A stretch of 64,000 nucleotides of DNA from Saccharomycopsis malanga. Lineage: Eukaryota > Ascomycota > Saccharomycetes > Ascoideales > Saccharomycopsidaceae. The notes beneath the pieces are model-generated. The model did no database searches and was not told where the DNA came from. It saw only the letters and a list, made by a program, of their open reading frames with translations. Below, in pieces: positions 40,582 to 50,421 of the stretch; positions within the stretch are counted from its first letter, which is position 1, and each line of letters starts with the position of its first letter. Both the position numbers and the translations under genes were made by a program. Location: contig CP025322.1 in assembly GCA_004014935.1 (NCBI GenBank), forward strand, positions 558,001-622,000. Reading direction: 5' to 3'.

Positions 40582-42519
40582 ATGAAGGTAACGGATAAAT
40601 TGTTAAACAGCCACCAGGGTCCAAATGACCCACCAACGTTTTCGTTTGAGTTTTTTCCACCAAAAACATCTCAAGGTATCCAAAATCTTTATGACCGGAT
40701 GGACAGAATGTACAACTTGAACCCATTGTTTGTTGATGTGACTTGGAATGCCGGGGGAAGATTATCTGACCTTTCTACCGAGATTGTCAACACTTGCCAA
40801 TCTGTTTTAGGTCTTGAGACATGTTTACATCTTACCTGTACAAACATGCCAGTGGATGTTATCGATAAGGCGTTGAAAGAAGCATATGAGTCTGGATGCC
40901 AAAACATCTTGGCACTCAGAGGCGATCCTCCGTTAAATGCTGAAACTGATGAGAACAATAATCTTATCCACAAGGGTGATTTCAAATTTGCTAAAGATCT
41001 TATCAAATATATCAGATTAAAGTATGGTAATCATTTCTGTATTGGTGTCGCTGCGTATCCCGAGGCACATCCCGAAGAACATGATGCCGATAGGGTCATT
41101 GATTTTCTTAAAGAAAAAATTGATGCTGGTGGGGATTTTATTGTTACTCAAATGTTCTATGATGCTGATAATTTCATCAGTTGGTGTCATAAGGTTAGAG
41201 CCAAAGGTGTTGATGCTCCTATTTTCCCTGGCATAATGCCTATCACCACCTATGCTTCTTTTATCAGAAGAGCCAAATGGTCAGAAATCAAAATTCCTCA
41301 AGAATTCTACGATGTCTTGGATCCGCACAAGGAAAACGACTACAAAATCAGAGAATTGGGATCAAAGCTTGTTACAGACATGTGTAAAAAATTGATCAAA
41401 TCTGGTGTTGTCAATCATTTGCACTTCTACACTATGAACTTGGAAAAAGCCACTGTCATGATTTTAGAACATTTGGGTCTCATTGGTGTATTTCATGAAA
41501 ACGATGAGGCTGTTACTTCTGAAACAAGTGTCGCTGTTCAAAAAGGTTGCTCTGAATTGTTGCCTTGGAGAAGATCTCTCAACCCCAACAGAGTCAAAGA
41601 ATCTGTCCGTCCTATTTTCTGGAAAAATAAAAAATTCAATTATATCATCAGAACTAAAGATTGGGATGAATTTCCTAATGGAAGATGGGGTGATTCCAAT
41701 TCTCCAGCCTTTGGTGAAATTTCTTTATTTGATGGTTCTTTGCTTCGTCATTCTGCTAAGAAGTTGTTGGAGTTGTGGGGAAGACCTCAAACCAAAGCCG
41801 ATTTAAGTGAGCTTTTCATCAAATATTTAAATGGCAATCTTGGTATGTTACCATGGAGTGATCAGTCTATCAGTGCTGAAATTAATCCAATCAAGAATGG
41901 TTTAATTGAATTGAACAAAAAAGGGATTTTTACTGTCAATTCCCAGCCAGCTGTCAACGGTGTCAGATCCGATGACCCTATTTTTGGTTGGGGTCCTAAA
42001 AACGGTTATGTCTATCAAAAACAATATTTGGAATTTTTCCTACCAAAATCGAATTTGAATGATTTTATTACTAAAGTAGGCCAAGTTAATCATCAAACTA
42101 ACAACTCCGATCGCTCTAGCAGCGTCAATAATGATGATTATAACGTGTTGACTTATTTTGCCGTCGATAAAGCAGGTAATCTTCAAACTAACTTGAAAAA
42201 TGATTCTGTTCCTAATGCAGTTACCTGGGGTATTTTCCCTAATACCGAGGTGATCCAACCTACCATTGTAGAAAAAGTTTCTTTCTTGGCTTGGAAGGAT
42301 GAAGCTTACAGAATCGCTGACGAATGGCGTATGGTCTTTGCTTCGAAAAGCTCTAACGAAACTAACGGCTCAACTAATGGACATATCGATGGCAGTCAAA
42401 AATCAGAACAGTTATTGAGCGAATTAATCAACCAGTATGTTTTGATCAACATCGTTGATAACGACTTTGTTGGCGAAGACAAAATTTTCAAGTTGTTCAA
42501 TGAATTTAACTGTCTTTGA
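40582..42519 (+). CDS. MET13: Methylenetetrahydrofolate reductase (Met13 type)
   Basis: 645 aa. The N-terminal TIM barrel (to about 300) has F-S-F-E-F-F-P-P-K-T (20-29) with the catalytic Glu, H-L-T-C-T-N-M, N-I-L-A-L-R-G-D-P-P and G-G-D-F-I-V-T-Q-M-F-Y. The C-terminal half (about 350-640) is the eukaryotic regulatory domain (N-G-R-W-G-D-S-N-S-P-A-F-G, and G-W-G-P-K-N-G-Y-V-Y-Q-K-Q-Y-L-E). It reduces 5,10-methylene-THF to 5-methyl-THF for methionine synthesis in the cytosol. It reads closer to S. cerevisiae Met13 than to Met12, including the opening M-K-(I/V)-T-(E/D)-K-L. No CTG codons were noticed. It is followed by MOD5 on the same strand. Confidence 0.93.
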   Translation: MKVTDKLLNSHQGPNDPPTFSFEFFPPKTSQGIQNLYDRMDRMYNLNPLFVDVTWNAGGRLSDLSTEIVNTCQSVLGLETCLHLTCTNMPVDVIDKALKEAYESGCQNILALRGDPPLNAETDENNNLIHKGDFKFAKDLIKYIRLKYGNHFCIGVAAYPEAHPEEHDADRVIDFLKEKIDAGGDFIVTQMFYDADNFISWCHKVRAKGVDAPIFPGIMPITTYASFIRRAKWSEIKIPQEFYDVLDPHKENDYKIRELGSKLVTDMCKKLIKSGVVNHLHFYTMNLEKATVMILEHLGLIGVFHENDEAVTSETSVAVQKGCSELLPWRRSLNPNRVKESVRPIFWKNKKFNYIIRTKDWDEFPNGRWGDSNSPAFGEISLFDGSLLRHSAKKLLELWGRPQTKADLSELFIKYLNGNLGMLPWSDQSISAEINPIKNGLIELNKKGIFTVNSQPAVNGVRSDDPIFGWGPKNGYVYQKQYLEFFLPKSNLNDFITKVGQVNHQTNNSDRSSSVNNDDYNVLTYFAVDKAGNLQTNLKNDSVPNAVTWGIFPNTEVIQPTIVEKVSFLAWKDEAYRIADEWRMVFASKSSNETNGSTNGHIDGSQKSEQLLSELINQYVLINIVDNDFVGEDKIFKLFNEFNCL

Positions 42520-43625
42520 AAACTGTTTTCGCAATTTTGTTTTCCAACAACTGCAAAAACATTTGTTTTTGAAAATTAGCATTATATATTTGTGCCATGC
42601 GATCTCGAGTGTTTCAACAGCTCGTAATTTCGTTTCATTTCTTTACTTTTATTTTTCAACAGTATTTATTTCATGCCTTTTTCTATCTGTCTCTCATTCA
42701 ACCTTGACATGATGGAACTAATGATCTTTTTTTTTATGCTTTGTTTTCAGCCTTTTCAACCTCGCTTTTGATTTTTTGCTTGGACTTTTTGTTTTTTAAT
42801 GATAACCCTTTGCATCGTGACATCAACTGTCACATTAACATCGACATCAACTGTCTCCATTTTTTTTCTTCCAATCATGGTTGTTAATAACCTTGTTACA
42901 ACGATGAACAAAGCTTTTAGAAGCTTTTTGAGAGTTTTTGGTATCTGTAGGAGTTGTAGTAGAAAATACATTGCTTACTTTTTAGAGAGACGCAAAAGAC
43001 CACACAAACGAGTGCAACTGTCTTCAGCATGATATAGTTCTACTTATTATCCCAAATAAGTGGGAGGTTAAGGGATAAGAAGGTTATATTGACCGGGATA
43101 AAATGACAGAATGTTCTTTTAGCCACCCAACTACCAATACAAACTGACTTGAAAGATACTTTGAGTTAAATGGAGTCACAAACTTGAAAAACAAAGAGGA
43201 ATAGGTACTACGTAAACCACTGAACAGAAGCTTTTAATAACAGTTAAAAATCAATACGGCGCTTTCTTGATTTTTTTGTAATCACATTCAATTATATATA
43301 ATTATATAGTGGTAGAAATGTTGTACATCATTACCGAGTACGGAAATCCGCGAAGGATGATAGTCACATGCCTATAGCCCGGAAAATACAGGAGCAGGAA
43401 AAATGCTAATCACCAGTTAAAAAATATTTATGATATTATTATACCCTAACGGTGGATGGTTTGGTTTGACTATACTGAAAAATATTGCCAAATGAAGAAG
43501 ATGAGCATCACTAAATAGAATATTTCGAACTTTTGGTTTTGTAATAAGAAACTGCTTCGAAAAAAGAGAAAACAAAGGCCCGAGTTTTCTCAAGCTTTTT
43601 TATCCATAAAACACGGATACACCAT
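42520..43625. other. Intergenic region MET13-MOD5
   Basis: 1.1 kb. It includes an imperfect repeat of ACATCAACTGTC (about 42820-42860). Open frames of 71-77 codons on both strands at 42756-43032 overlap each other and are not recognised. Confidence 0.4.
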
Positions 43626-45086
43626 ATGGTGCTAAGCACCATTTGTAAAACCATATTCAAACAAATTACAAGTTCTTTCATGGTTCCACAGGTTAAGCAG
43701 CCCATTATTGCCATTATAGGCACAACTGGCGTTGGTAAGTCAAAGTTTTCCATAGAATTGGCAAAGAAATACAACGGAGAAATCATAAATGCAGATTCGA
43801 TGCAGATGTATAAAGGATGTCCTATCATCACCAACAAGCATCCAGTAGACGAAAGAGAGAACATACCGCATTATGTTATGGACCATGTAGATTGGGATGA
43901 GGAATACTTCATTCACCGGTTTCAAAAGGAAGCGCTAGGAAAGATCCAGGAGATTCATGATAAAGGCAAAGTGCCTATAGTTGTCGGAGGAACAAACTAT
44001 TATCTCCAATCTTTATTATTCAATAATAGAGTGATGGATAATGAAAGGAAAGGTGATGATACGAAAGGGTACTTAACAAAACAAGAAGTTATCGATACTT
44101 TAAGTGAAGAACAGAGGAAGATATTGAATAGTGGAGATAAGATGATTGTTTATAATACATTGCGAGAGATAGACCCTGTCATAGCTAACAAGTTTCATCC
44201 TAATGATTTCCGCAGAGTCAAGCGTGTGCTTGAAATATATTATCAGACCAATGAGAAGCCTTCAGACATTTATGAAAGACAACAACAGGCAGACAAAAGA
44301 GGTAGTAACGACACCAACAATTTACGTTATAATACCTTGATATATTGGCTTTGGTCCAAACAAGACGCTTTGAATGAAAGATTGGATGCTCGGGTTGATG
44401 ATATGATCCACCAAGGAGCATTGGAAGAGATAAAAGAGCTTTATGATTTATATATGACACTCATGTCGAAAAATAAAAATTTATGTCAGCATGGAATATG
44501 GCAAGTTATTGGATTCAAAGAGTTTTTGCCTTGGCTTGAGCACAAACAGAAAGAGTCTGCTGATTTCGAAATAGCTTTTGATCCAAAGGATAATTTGTTG
44601 ATGGAGTCAATTGAGAAGATGAAACAAAAAACAAGAAAATATTCCAAATTACAGATTAAGTGGATAAAAAATATTTTAATAAAGGATTTGGAAAAAAACA
44701 GTACTGGCGATAAGATTAACAGCTTATACTTGTTGAATGCTACAGATTTGTCTCAATGGGATGATAATGTTCAAAAAGATGGCTTTAAGGTGTTTGAGAA
44801 CTTTCTCGAACAAAAAAACAGCTCCTTGTATATTCCTGACGATGTTAAAAGCATCTTATACACTGTAAACCCTAAATTGGAAAAGATGAAGCGGAGTAAC
44901 AGTGCATTGGATACTGATGGGGCATTCGATGATCAATCAGAACTTCGATGGAAACAGTATAGATGTGATGTGTGCAAAAATAAAGATAAAGATAAAGATT
45001 ATCCTGTAATTCTTATTGGAGAAGACCAGTGGAATATTCATTTAGCGAGTAGAAGGCATCGTTCTAATTTGAAAAGAATAAAGTGA
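43626..45086 (+). CDS. MOD5: tRNA dimethylallyltransferase (i6A37), dual-start Mod5
   Basis: 486 aa. The P-loop G-T-T-G-V-G-K-S is at 32-39, then I-I-N-A-D-S-M-Q-M-Y-K-G, V-V-G-G-T-N-Y-Y-L-Q-S-L and F-R-R-V-K-R-V-L-E-I-Y. A C-terminal C2H2 zinc finger (C447, C450, H472, H478) marks the eukaryotic form. It transfers dimethylallyl from DMAPP to A37 of tRNAs that read UNN codons. Two in-frame ATGs (43626 and 43680) bracket an 18-residue basic, acid-free leader, the arrangement used in S. cerevisiae MOD5 to make mitochondrial and cytosolic/nuclear forms. It competes with ERG20 for DMAPP. Convergent with ATG3. Confidence 0.93.
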   Translation: MVLSTICKTIFKQITSSFMVPQVKQPIIAIIGTTGVGKSKFSIELAKKYNGEIINADSMQMYKGCPIITNKHPVDERENIPHYVMDHVDWDEEYFIHRFQKEALGKIQEIHDKGKVPIVVGGTNYYLQSLLFNNRVMDNERKGDDTKGYLTKQEVIDTLSEEQRKILNSGDKMIVYNTLREIDPVIANKFHPNDFRRVKRVLEIYYQTNEKPSDIYERQQQADKRGSNDTNNLRYNTLIYWLWSKQDALNERLDARVDDMIHQGALEEIKELYDLYMTLMSKNKNLCQHGIWQVIGFKEFLPWLEHKQKESADFEIAFDPKDNLLMESIEKMKQKTRKYSKLQIKWIKNILIKDLEKNSTGDKINSLYLLNATDLSQWDDNVQKDGFKVFENFLEQKNSSLYIPDDVKSILYTVNPKLEKMKRSNSALDTDGAFDDQSELRWKQYRCDVCKNKDKDKDYPVILIGEDQWNIHLASRRHRSNLKRIK

Positions 45087-45797
45087 ATGATTTTATCAAA
45101 CAAATATTTGATTTATAAAGTCTTTGAAAACTTTTTAATATGGATTTATTCATTGAGGTAGCGTATTACAACTTGTTATTTGTATAAAAGTGAAGCATTA
45201 CGATGCACCATGGTGAATAATATTGCATTACAGTATATAACCCTGATGTTTGATCAACAGTAACCTTTTGAATAAGTATTTTTGAAAACCAAAGTTGACA
45301 ATATGAGACAAAAATGTTAAAATCTATGTAGAAACAACAAGTACGTTTGAATAGTTTTCAATGATATGAACTTACAAGGGCAAAAGATATAAACATGTTG
45401 GTGATATTTAGTAGGCATATAGTGTATGGAAAGAGTAAACTACCTACGAAACCTACCAAAATGGTATGGAAAACAAATATTACCTCCAGAAGGTAAAAAA
45501 TGCATTTAATGATTGATATTTCTCGGTTGTAGATGTGAACTGAAGTAAAAAACAAAAAGACAAAAAAAAATCTCATTATAACAATTGGCGGCAAGTCCAT
45601 ATGGTTTGTAACAAGAAATGGTATTCGCATGTCCGTTTTGAAGAATCGAGTGATTCGACTGAATATTTTTGCCTGATGTCAGGAAATATAGAGCACTTCC
45701 ATGTTTTTAAACAGTCAAAATTAATGTTCTGTCTTTAGCTTAAAAATATAAACAAATAGTGTAAAAGCAAAAATTTGATAACAAGAAATATGCCCAT
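45087..45797. other. Convergent intergenic region
   Basis: 711 bp between MOD5 and ATG3, AT-rich; no gene supported. Confidence 0.5.
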
Positions 45798-46805
45798 TCA
45801 AAAAGCATCCATAGTGTAATCATGATAAATGCCTGGCGTCACACTTGCAATAAATTTCAAGAAGATTACCAAATACTGGTCGACTCTTATGATTTCTTCG
45901 TCCTTTAACTCTACATCTTCCACATTCTCCCAGTCGTTTTCGTCTTCTGCGTTATCATCTGAGTCTTTCAATCCCAATTTTCCAATTTTTTTGCTTACAA
46001 GATCTTCCTGTTTCTGCAAAGACTTGTTCTGTACCGCTACCTGAGCACGGTTTATTAAGACCTTCATGACAGCAGCATGGCGGCAAGGATGGATTGAAAC
46101 CGACGTTGTATTTACCAAAAATGGAGCTTTTTCTATAGTAGCGGTTTTGTCCCTATAATCGGAAGAAATGTCTTCAAACATCTGTGTTGGAGTCAAAGGA
46201 ATACCGTTTGAATCAAATCCAACCAAATACATTTTAGGGACTCTGTAAGACGTAGAATAACTTATATACAAATCATAGTTTCTCTTTTCATCTTTCAGTG
46301 GGCCACTACGGGTATTGTCAGATGATATTCCGCCAGCAGTTTCAATTGGTTCAGGCTCAAAATCATCATCATCAATATCCTGAATTTCCTGATTGTTGAG
46401 CAAGTCATCAGATTCTTGTGCCATGTTTTGTGTAATAGTTCCTATGGCTGGGGTGGCGTTATGACTTGATTTTTTGACATGAGTAGTAGTCCATCCATCT
46501 TCATCCACAACTTCTTCCTCATCCTCGCCGTAATTAGCGCCACCACTGAGATAATCCAATGCTCGTTGATACGAAGGTACCTTCTTGGTTACAAGAAACT
46601 GTTTATCTGCTGGCAAAAAGCTTTTTCGTAGAGAATCCTTTGGTGCTGGAGACCATTGCCAGGTAGGAAATTTGTAGGCCAAATAATCACCAGCAGCAAC
46701 AAACTCCTCGGGAGTGATTTCGCCGGTTGTTTGGAAGGTGGAGGTGTGTGTCACTGGAGTTAAATATTCTCTAAGTGATGAGAAAGTTGATCTAATGTTA
46801 TTCAT
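45798..46805 (-). CDS. ATG3: Autophagy E2-like enzyme Atg3
   Basis: 335 aa from the ATG at 46805; the frame stays open 50 codons upstream, but that part lacks homology and the family starts at M-N-N-I-R-S. Conserved blocks are E-Y-L-T-P-V (membrane-sensing amphipathic helix region), G-D-Y-L-A-Y-K-F-P-T-W-Q-W, Y-D-L-Y-I-S-Y-S-T-S-Y-R-V-P-K-M-Y-L and the active site H-P-C-R-H-A-A-V-M with Cys241. An acidic flexible region (about 90-170) is present. It ends Y-H-D-Y-T-M-D-A-F. Atg3 takes Atg8 from Atg7 and passes it to phosphatidylethanolamine. Divergent from CGI121 across 335 bp. Confidence 0.95.
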   Translation of the reverse strand: MNNIRSTFSSLREYLTPVTHTSTFQTTGEITPEEFVAAGDYLAYKFPTWQWSPAPKDSLRKSFLPADKQFLVTKKVPSYQRALDYLSGGANYGEDEEEVVDEDGWTTTHVKKSSHNATPAIGTITQNMAQESDDLLNNQEIQDIDDDDFEPEPIETAGGISSDNTRSGPLKDEKRNYDLYISYSTSYRVPKMYLVGFDSNGIPLTPTQMFEDISSDYRDKTATIEKAPFLVNTTSVSIHPCRHAAVMKVLINRAQVAVQNKSLQKQEDLVSKKIGKLGLKDSDDNAEDENDWENVEDVELKDEEIIRVDQYLVIFLKFIASVTPGIYHDYTMDAF

Positions 46806-47140
46806 GATTGGAAGTATTGCTATGAATTTTTTTATAAATGTAGACAGGTGATCTGAGCTTTTAACAGCAGTACAGGTATTTGATATAGCTAACAAGACAA
46901 TTTTAGTAAATTGTAAAAAACTAATTTGCTTATCAAAGGCAAATATTATTATCATTAAATGACGATGAGCTCCTGCGCAAATACACCTAATCAGTCTAAT
47001 ATTAATTGCACGTGAAAATATACTGAAATTAAGAGGAACCGTATGACCAAAACGGGTAAAAAGTAGAAAGTTTTAAAGAAGTTTAAACGAAAGCCTTTGA
47101 GTAGAATCTCAAATATACAACAATAGACGACACAAGTACT
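46806..47140. promoter_or_regulatory. Divergent promoter ATG3/CGI121
   Basis: 335 bp with a CACGTG at about 47010; otherwise nothing assigned. Confidence 0.35.
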
Positions 47141-47734
47141 ATGGGATATAAGGTATATGAGCTTCCACAATTTCCGGAAGTAAAGGTTTTAGGCGCTTTG
47201 TTCACCAATATCACGAATATTGATCAGATCAAAGAAGGCATTATATCATTGAATAAACAATATGATTATTGTTTCGTAAATGCAAACAACTTGATAAGTT
47301 TAGACCAGTTGAATGCAGCTGTTTATAAAACATTGGTGAATTACACCTATCCGGGCGAAAAGAAGAAAAAGTTGAGAGCAAACTCGATAAATGCAGAGAT
47401 TTTGCTCAATTTGTCGCCAAATGCTAATATTACAGATTCTTTGAACAAGTTTGGGATTTCCAAAAACTCAACAAGTATTGTAGTCTTGAAGTTGTATGGA
47501 GAAACAGAGAGTAGCAAACAGCGATCTGAGCGTGATTATCAGGAAGATTACAAGAATTTGCAACTGATAATTGAAGGCGAAGCAGTTGAAGAATTTTGTA
47601 GTGAATCCCTTGTAGGAATCAGTGACCTAAAACAAATAAAAAAGAATTACAAGTTGGGAGATGCGTTTATTGAAAATGATAGAAAACTTTTGTCACAATT
47701 ATTGGTAGGAGTAATCCAATTGAGTGATTTTTAA
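47141..47734 (+). CDS. CGI121: KEOPS/EKC complex subunit Cgi121
   Basis: 197 aa, near the 181 aa of the S. cerevisiae protein. P-Q-F-P-E-V-K-V opens the fold; L-D-Q-L-N-A-A-V-Y-K-T-L, N-A-E-I-L-L-N-L-S-P-N-A-N-I-T-D-S-L-N-K-F-G-I and D-R-K-L-L-S-Q-L-L-V follow and fit the family. Cgi121 binds the Bud32 kinase in the KEOPS complex, which makes t6A37 on tRNAs and affects telomere maintenance, and it holds the tRNA. Uninterrupted frame here. MOD5, two genes away, also modifies A37 of tRNA; the closeness is probably chance. Confidence 0.88.
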   Translation: MGYKVYELPQFPEVKVLGALFTNITNIDQIKEGIISLNKQYDYCFVNANNLISLDQLNAAVYKTLVNYTYPGEKKKKLRANSINAEILLNLSPNANITDSLNKFGISKNSTSIVVLKLYGETESSKQRSERDYQEDYKNLQLIIEGEAVEEFCSESLVGISDLKQIKKNYKLGDAFIENDRKLLSQLLVGVIQLSDF

Positions 47735-48318
47735 CTAAGGTTTGAATAAATGTTCTAGATCTTTGGGTAGATTGTGGTTTGTTAATTGATCGTAGCGAAT
47801 AAGTAGCTTTTTAAACTTGCATCATTGAGTTTTTTTCCACCCAAAATGGAATTCAAGATCATTTGAAAGAGCAAGTCTTTCTAAGGAAGATAAATTAGTG
47901 AGTCGAACTGTCCTATAAAACTAAAGATGTGAAAACTAAACAAACAGTAATTATTTATGTTCAACTGAAAAAGATGATTTGAAAAGCTCTAAGATTCAAC
48001 TAACCTCAAAGAAAATTAAACTATAGCCAAAAGTAGATGTTCAGCAAAACTGCTAAGTAGAAAGAAGGGATCAGAATTGAACAATATCGTCACTACTAAC
48101 AAATGAAAACATCACCATGTATAGTATTCCTATGTAACAGATTAAAGATAAAAAAAGGGAATGGTAAGATACAAACGTCCATATGAAAAACAAAAATTAA
48201 ATAAACGATAAAAGCGAAAAAAAAATAACATAGAGAGCCACAAGAAATAAAAGCATGGAAAGATCCAAGAAGAAGAAGAAAAAATAAAATAGAAAAGGTA
48301 TAGTACATTCTTAACGGA
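47735..48318. other. Convergent intergenic region
   Basis: 584 bp, A-rich on the plus strand near 48150-48290; no gene supported. Confidence 0.5.
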
Positions 48319-49389
48319 TCAAACACCATCACTTTTTATGATTAACTTGATAAGAAGATTCAATTCGCTTTTGAACTTGTGTAGCTCAGCGGGGGTAATT
48401 GTAAAATTGTAAGCAATAAACTTGCTGAAATTAGTTTCTAACCTTATTAATTCGGAGGCAGGCAAACCAGAGATCATGGACCAAACTTGAACGTTCAAGT
48501 TTTGGTTTAAAATTCGTTGTTTGATGGATTGTGAAGGATCAACTGGTTTGTAATGAGGATTTGAGTTCTTGGTAACCTTAAATTCCACTTTTCTAGAGCT
48601 TGACGCATAAGAAGAAGGCGCTTTTTTGTCAACATTTAGTGTGAGGAGAGTGTTTTCGTTATAATGCTTACTACTAGCCACAAGACTGGTAACAATCAAC
48701 CTTCTCAAACATAATTTGTCACCGTTATTCTTAAACTTTGTTTTTTCTTCTTCAGGTTTGCCATTAAGATTTTTCAATATTCTGAACAAGTACAAGATGG
48801 AGACGAGGAATTGGTTCAAAGAAATCCTTGACCTGCTCAACACCTTTTCGAGAAAACTGATCAAATTGTTGATGATGAGATTGTTTCGATTGTTACAGCA
48901 TTCATCCATAGGAAACTTGGTGATAAGCAAATTAGAAACAATTCTGATAATAATCTTCATAATGACTTGTCTTTCCACATTATTATCATTAATCATGAGC
49001 TTCTCTACGGAATCGCTGACATCTTCAGATTGCAGAGAAATCCCAGACAGTTCTGGAGAAGAAGTCGACAGCTCGCCAGAGGTTTCTGTCATTTTAGTTT
49101 CCATATGCTGCATTCCGGTAGTACGATCAAAATCTCTGTTAATTTTGGAATAATCATCACTATCATCTTCATCTTCATCATCAAAGCTCTCATCATTACT
49201 TTGATCAGTATCTGTCAAATCTGGAACTGGAACAACCTGTCCCTGCCAATTATTGCTTCCGTCAGTGGCCAAGGAGTTGAACATATCGTCCCCCTTTGCT
49301 ACCAAAAAACGGTCTCCTTTTATAAAATTGTCTACTACCGTCTGATATTTTGAATCAATCAAAAGTTCAGACAAGTCACCGATTGCCAT
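48319..49389 (-). CDS. Cyclin-fold protein, Pho80/PCL-like
   Basis: 356 aa from the ATG at 49389 (M-A-I-G-D-L-S-E-L-L); the upstream 25 codons have no ATG. An acidic low-complexity part (about 50-90) is followed by a helical region with I-S-L-N-Q-F-L-V-S-I-L-Y-L-F-R-I-L, then R-R-L-I-V-T-S-L-V-A-S-S-K-H-Y-N-E-N-T, W-S-M-I-S-G-L-P-A-S-E-L and L-E-T-N-F-S-K-F-I-A-Y-N-F. The last three blocks have the spacing of the cyclin box in Pho85-type cyclins (A-S-K-x-x-x-D/E-x-T, then the W-x-x-I-S-G-L motif and the N-F-L helix). An insert of about 40 residues splits the box. Probably a partner of a Pho85-like kinase; which one is not known. Divergent from the C2H2 gene. Confidence 0.65.
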   Translation of the reverse strand: MAIGDLSELLIDSKYQTVVDNFIKGDRFLVAKGDDMFNSLATDGSNNWQGQVVPVPDLTDTDQSNDESFDDEDEDDSDDYSKINRDFDRTTGMQHMETKMTETSGELSTSSPELSGISLQSEDVSDSVEKLMINDNNVERQVIMKIIIRIVSNLLITKFPMDECCNNRNNLIINNLISFLEKVLSRSRISLNQFLVSILYLFRILKNLNGKPEEEKTKFKNNGDKLCLRRLIVTSLVASSKHYNENTLLTLNVDKKAPSSYASSSRKVEFKVTKNSNPHYKPVDPSQSIKQRILNQNLNVQVWSMISGLPASELIRLETNFSKFIAYNFTITPAELHKFKSELNLLIKLIIKSDGV

Positions 49390-50421
49390 TTTTGCTAATA
49401 ATATAAAACCAGATGTGTTGTGTGTGAATATCTGCTCTCTTGTTGAAGAGTACAATAAATTCAATTATTATGTGCTGGTCTATTTTACAATATTTTTTCC
49501 AATTATTATTTTCAATTTCAGTTGATGAGATTATTGAATGAACGTAACACGCAAGCGAGTCAGTTCATTGAGCTGGTTGAATATTGAAGCCTAATGTTGA
49601 ATTGTATTATTGTAATGATAAATACCGACCAAGCGGCTACTAAAAAGATATGTAGAATAATAAGAAAAGAAACTTACAATATTGCTATCTCTTCGGAGAC
49701 TATCGAATATTGGCTTCTGTATGAATTGATTAAGAGCAACAAATTGAAAAAAAAAAAAAAAAGAATTGAATGACAAAATTTATTTATTAAATTTGATTCA
49801 ATGTCAAACACCCAAATATGAGTAATCGTGTAAAAAACTACTTTTTTTTTTGTGATTTTTTTTTTTTCTCGATGCTTTCTCATATATTAATTGAATGTGC
49901 GGATGTCAATAGGGGGTACTCACTGGTGAGTCACACTCGGTCGGTCGGTAGGTCGGATATCGGATCAACTTGCATGCACGCGTCACATGATACTTGCTGC
50001 TTCATACAGGATACGCTACAGGCGAGGACCAACGGTTTTCAGTATTGGGTAGGGCATCGACACAGTTTTTCCAGCGGTATGAGTTGACAGCCCATTGCAA
50101 ATGGCACGTGAACTGACAGCAGGTTGAAATGTATGAGAGTGCAAGTTTCCAACGGGACTTTCATGGTGATGAGATTGATGATATTGTCGACGTAACTGTT
50201 TGGGATGGTGCAGGATGGATGAGGAGTTTATTTATTGATTTTGGTGATAGTAATTACTGTTTTACGTATTTTCAAATATTTGAACTAGTGAGCAGACCGC
50301 TATTGAGTTTACGAAAATCATCAGGCTGGTGGGCCATATTCATTGGATCATAACTTTATTTACGAAATAGTATTGATAGTGTTTTCAAGACGCCCAGCCA
50401 GCTGTCTCCCAAATCAGTAAT
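49390..50421. promoter_or_regulatory. Divergent promoter of cyclin-like and C2H2 genes, with CGGT repeats
   Basis: 1.03 kb. At 49937-49961 there is CTCGGTCGGTCGGTAGGTCGG, then TGCATGCACGCGTCAC (about 49971-49986) and CACGTG near 50104. Such direct CGG-type repeats are typical of binuclear zinc-cluster or other factor binding sites. The factor is unknown. Confidence 0.45.

Noticed and set aside
42756-43032. Overlapping 71- and 77-codon frames on both strands between MET13 and MOD5
   Set aside because: They are created by a short ACATCAACTGTC-type repeat and mirror each other; no support for either.
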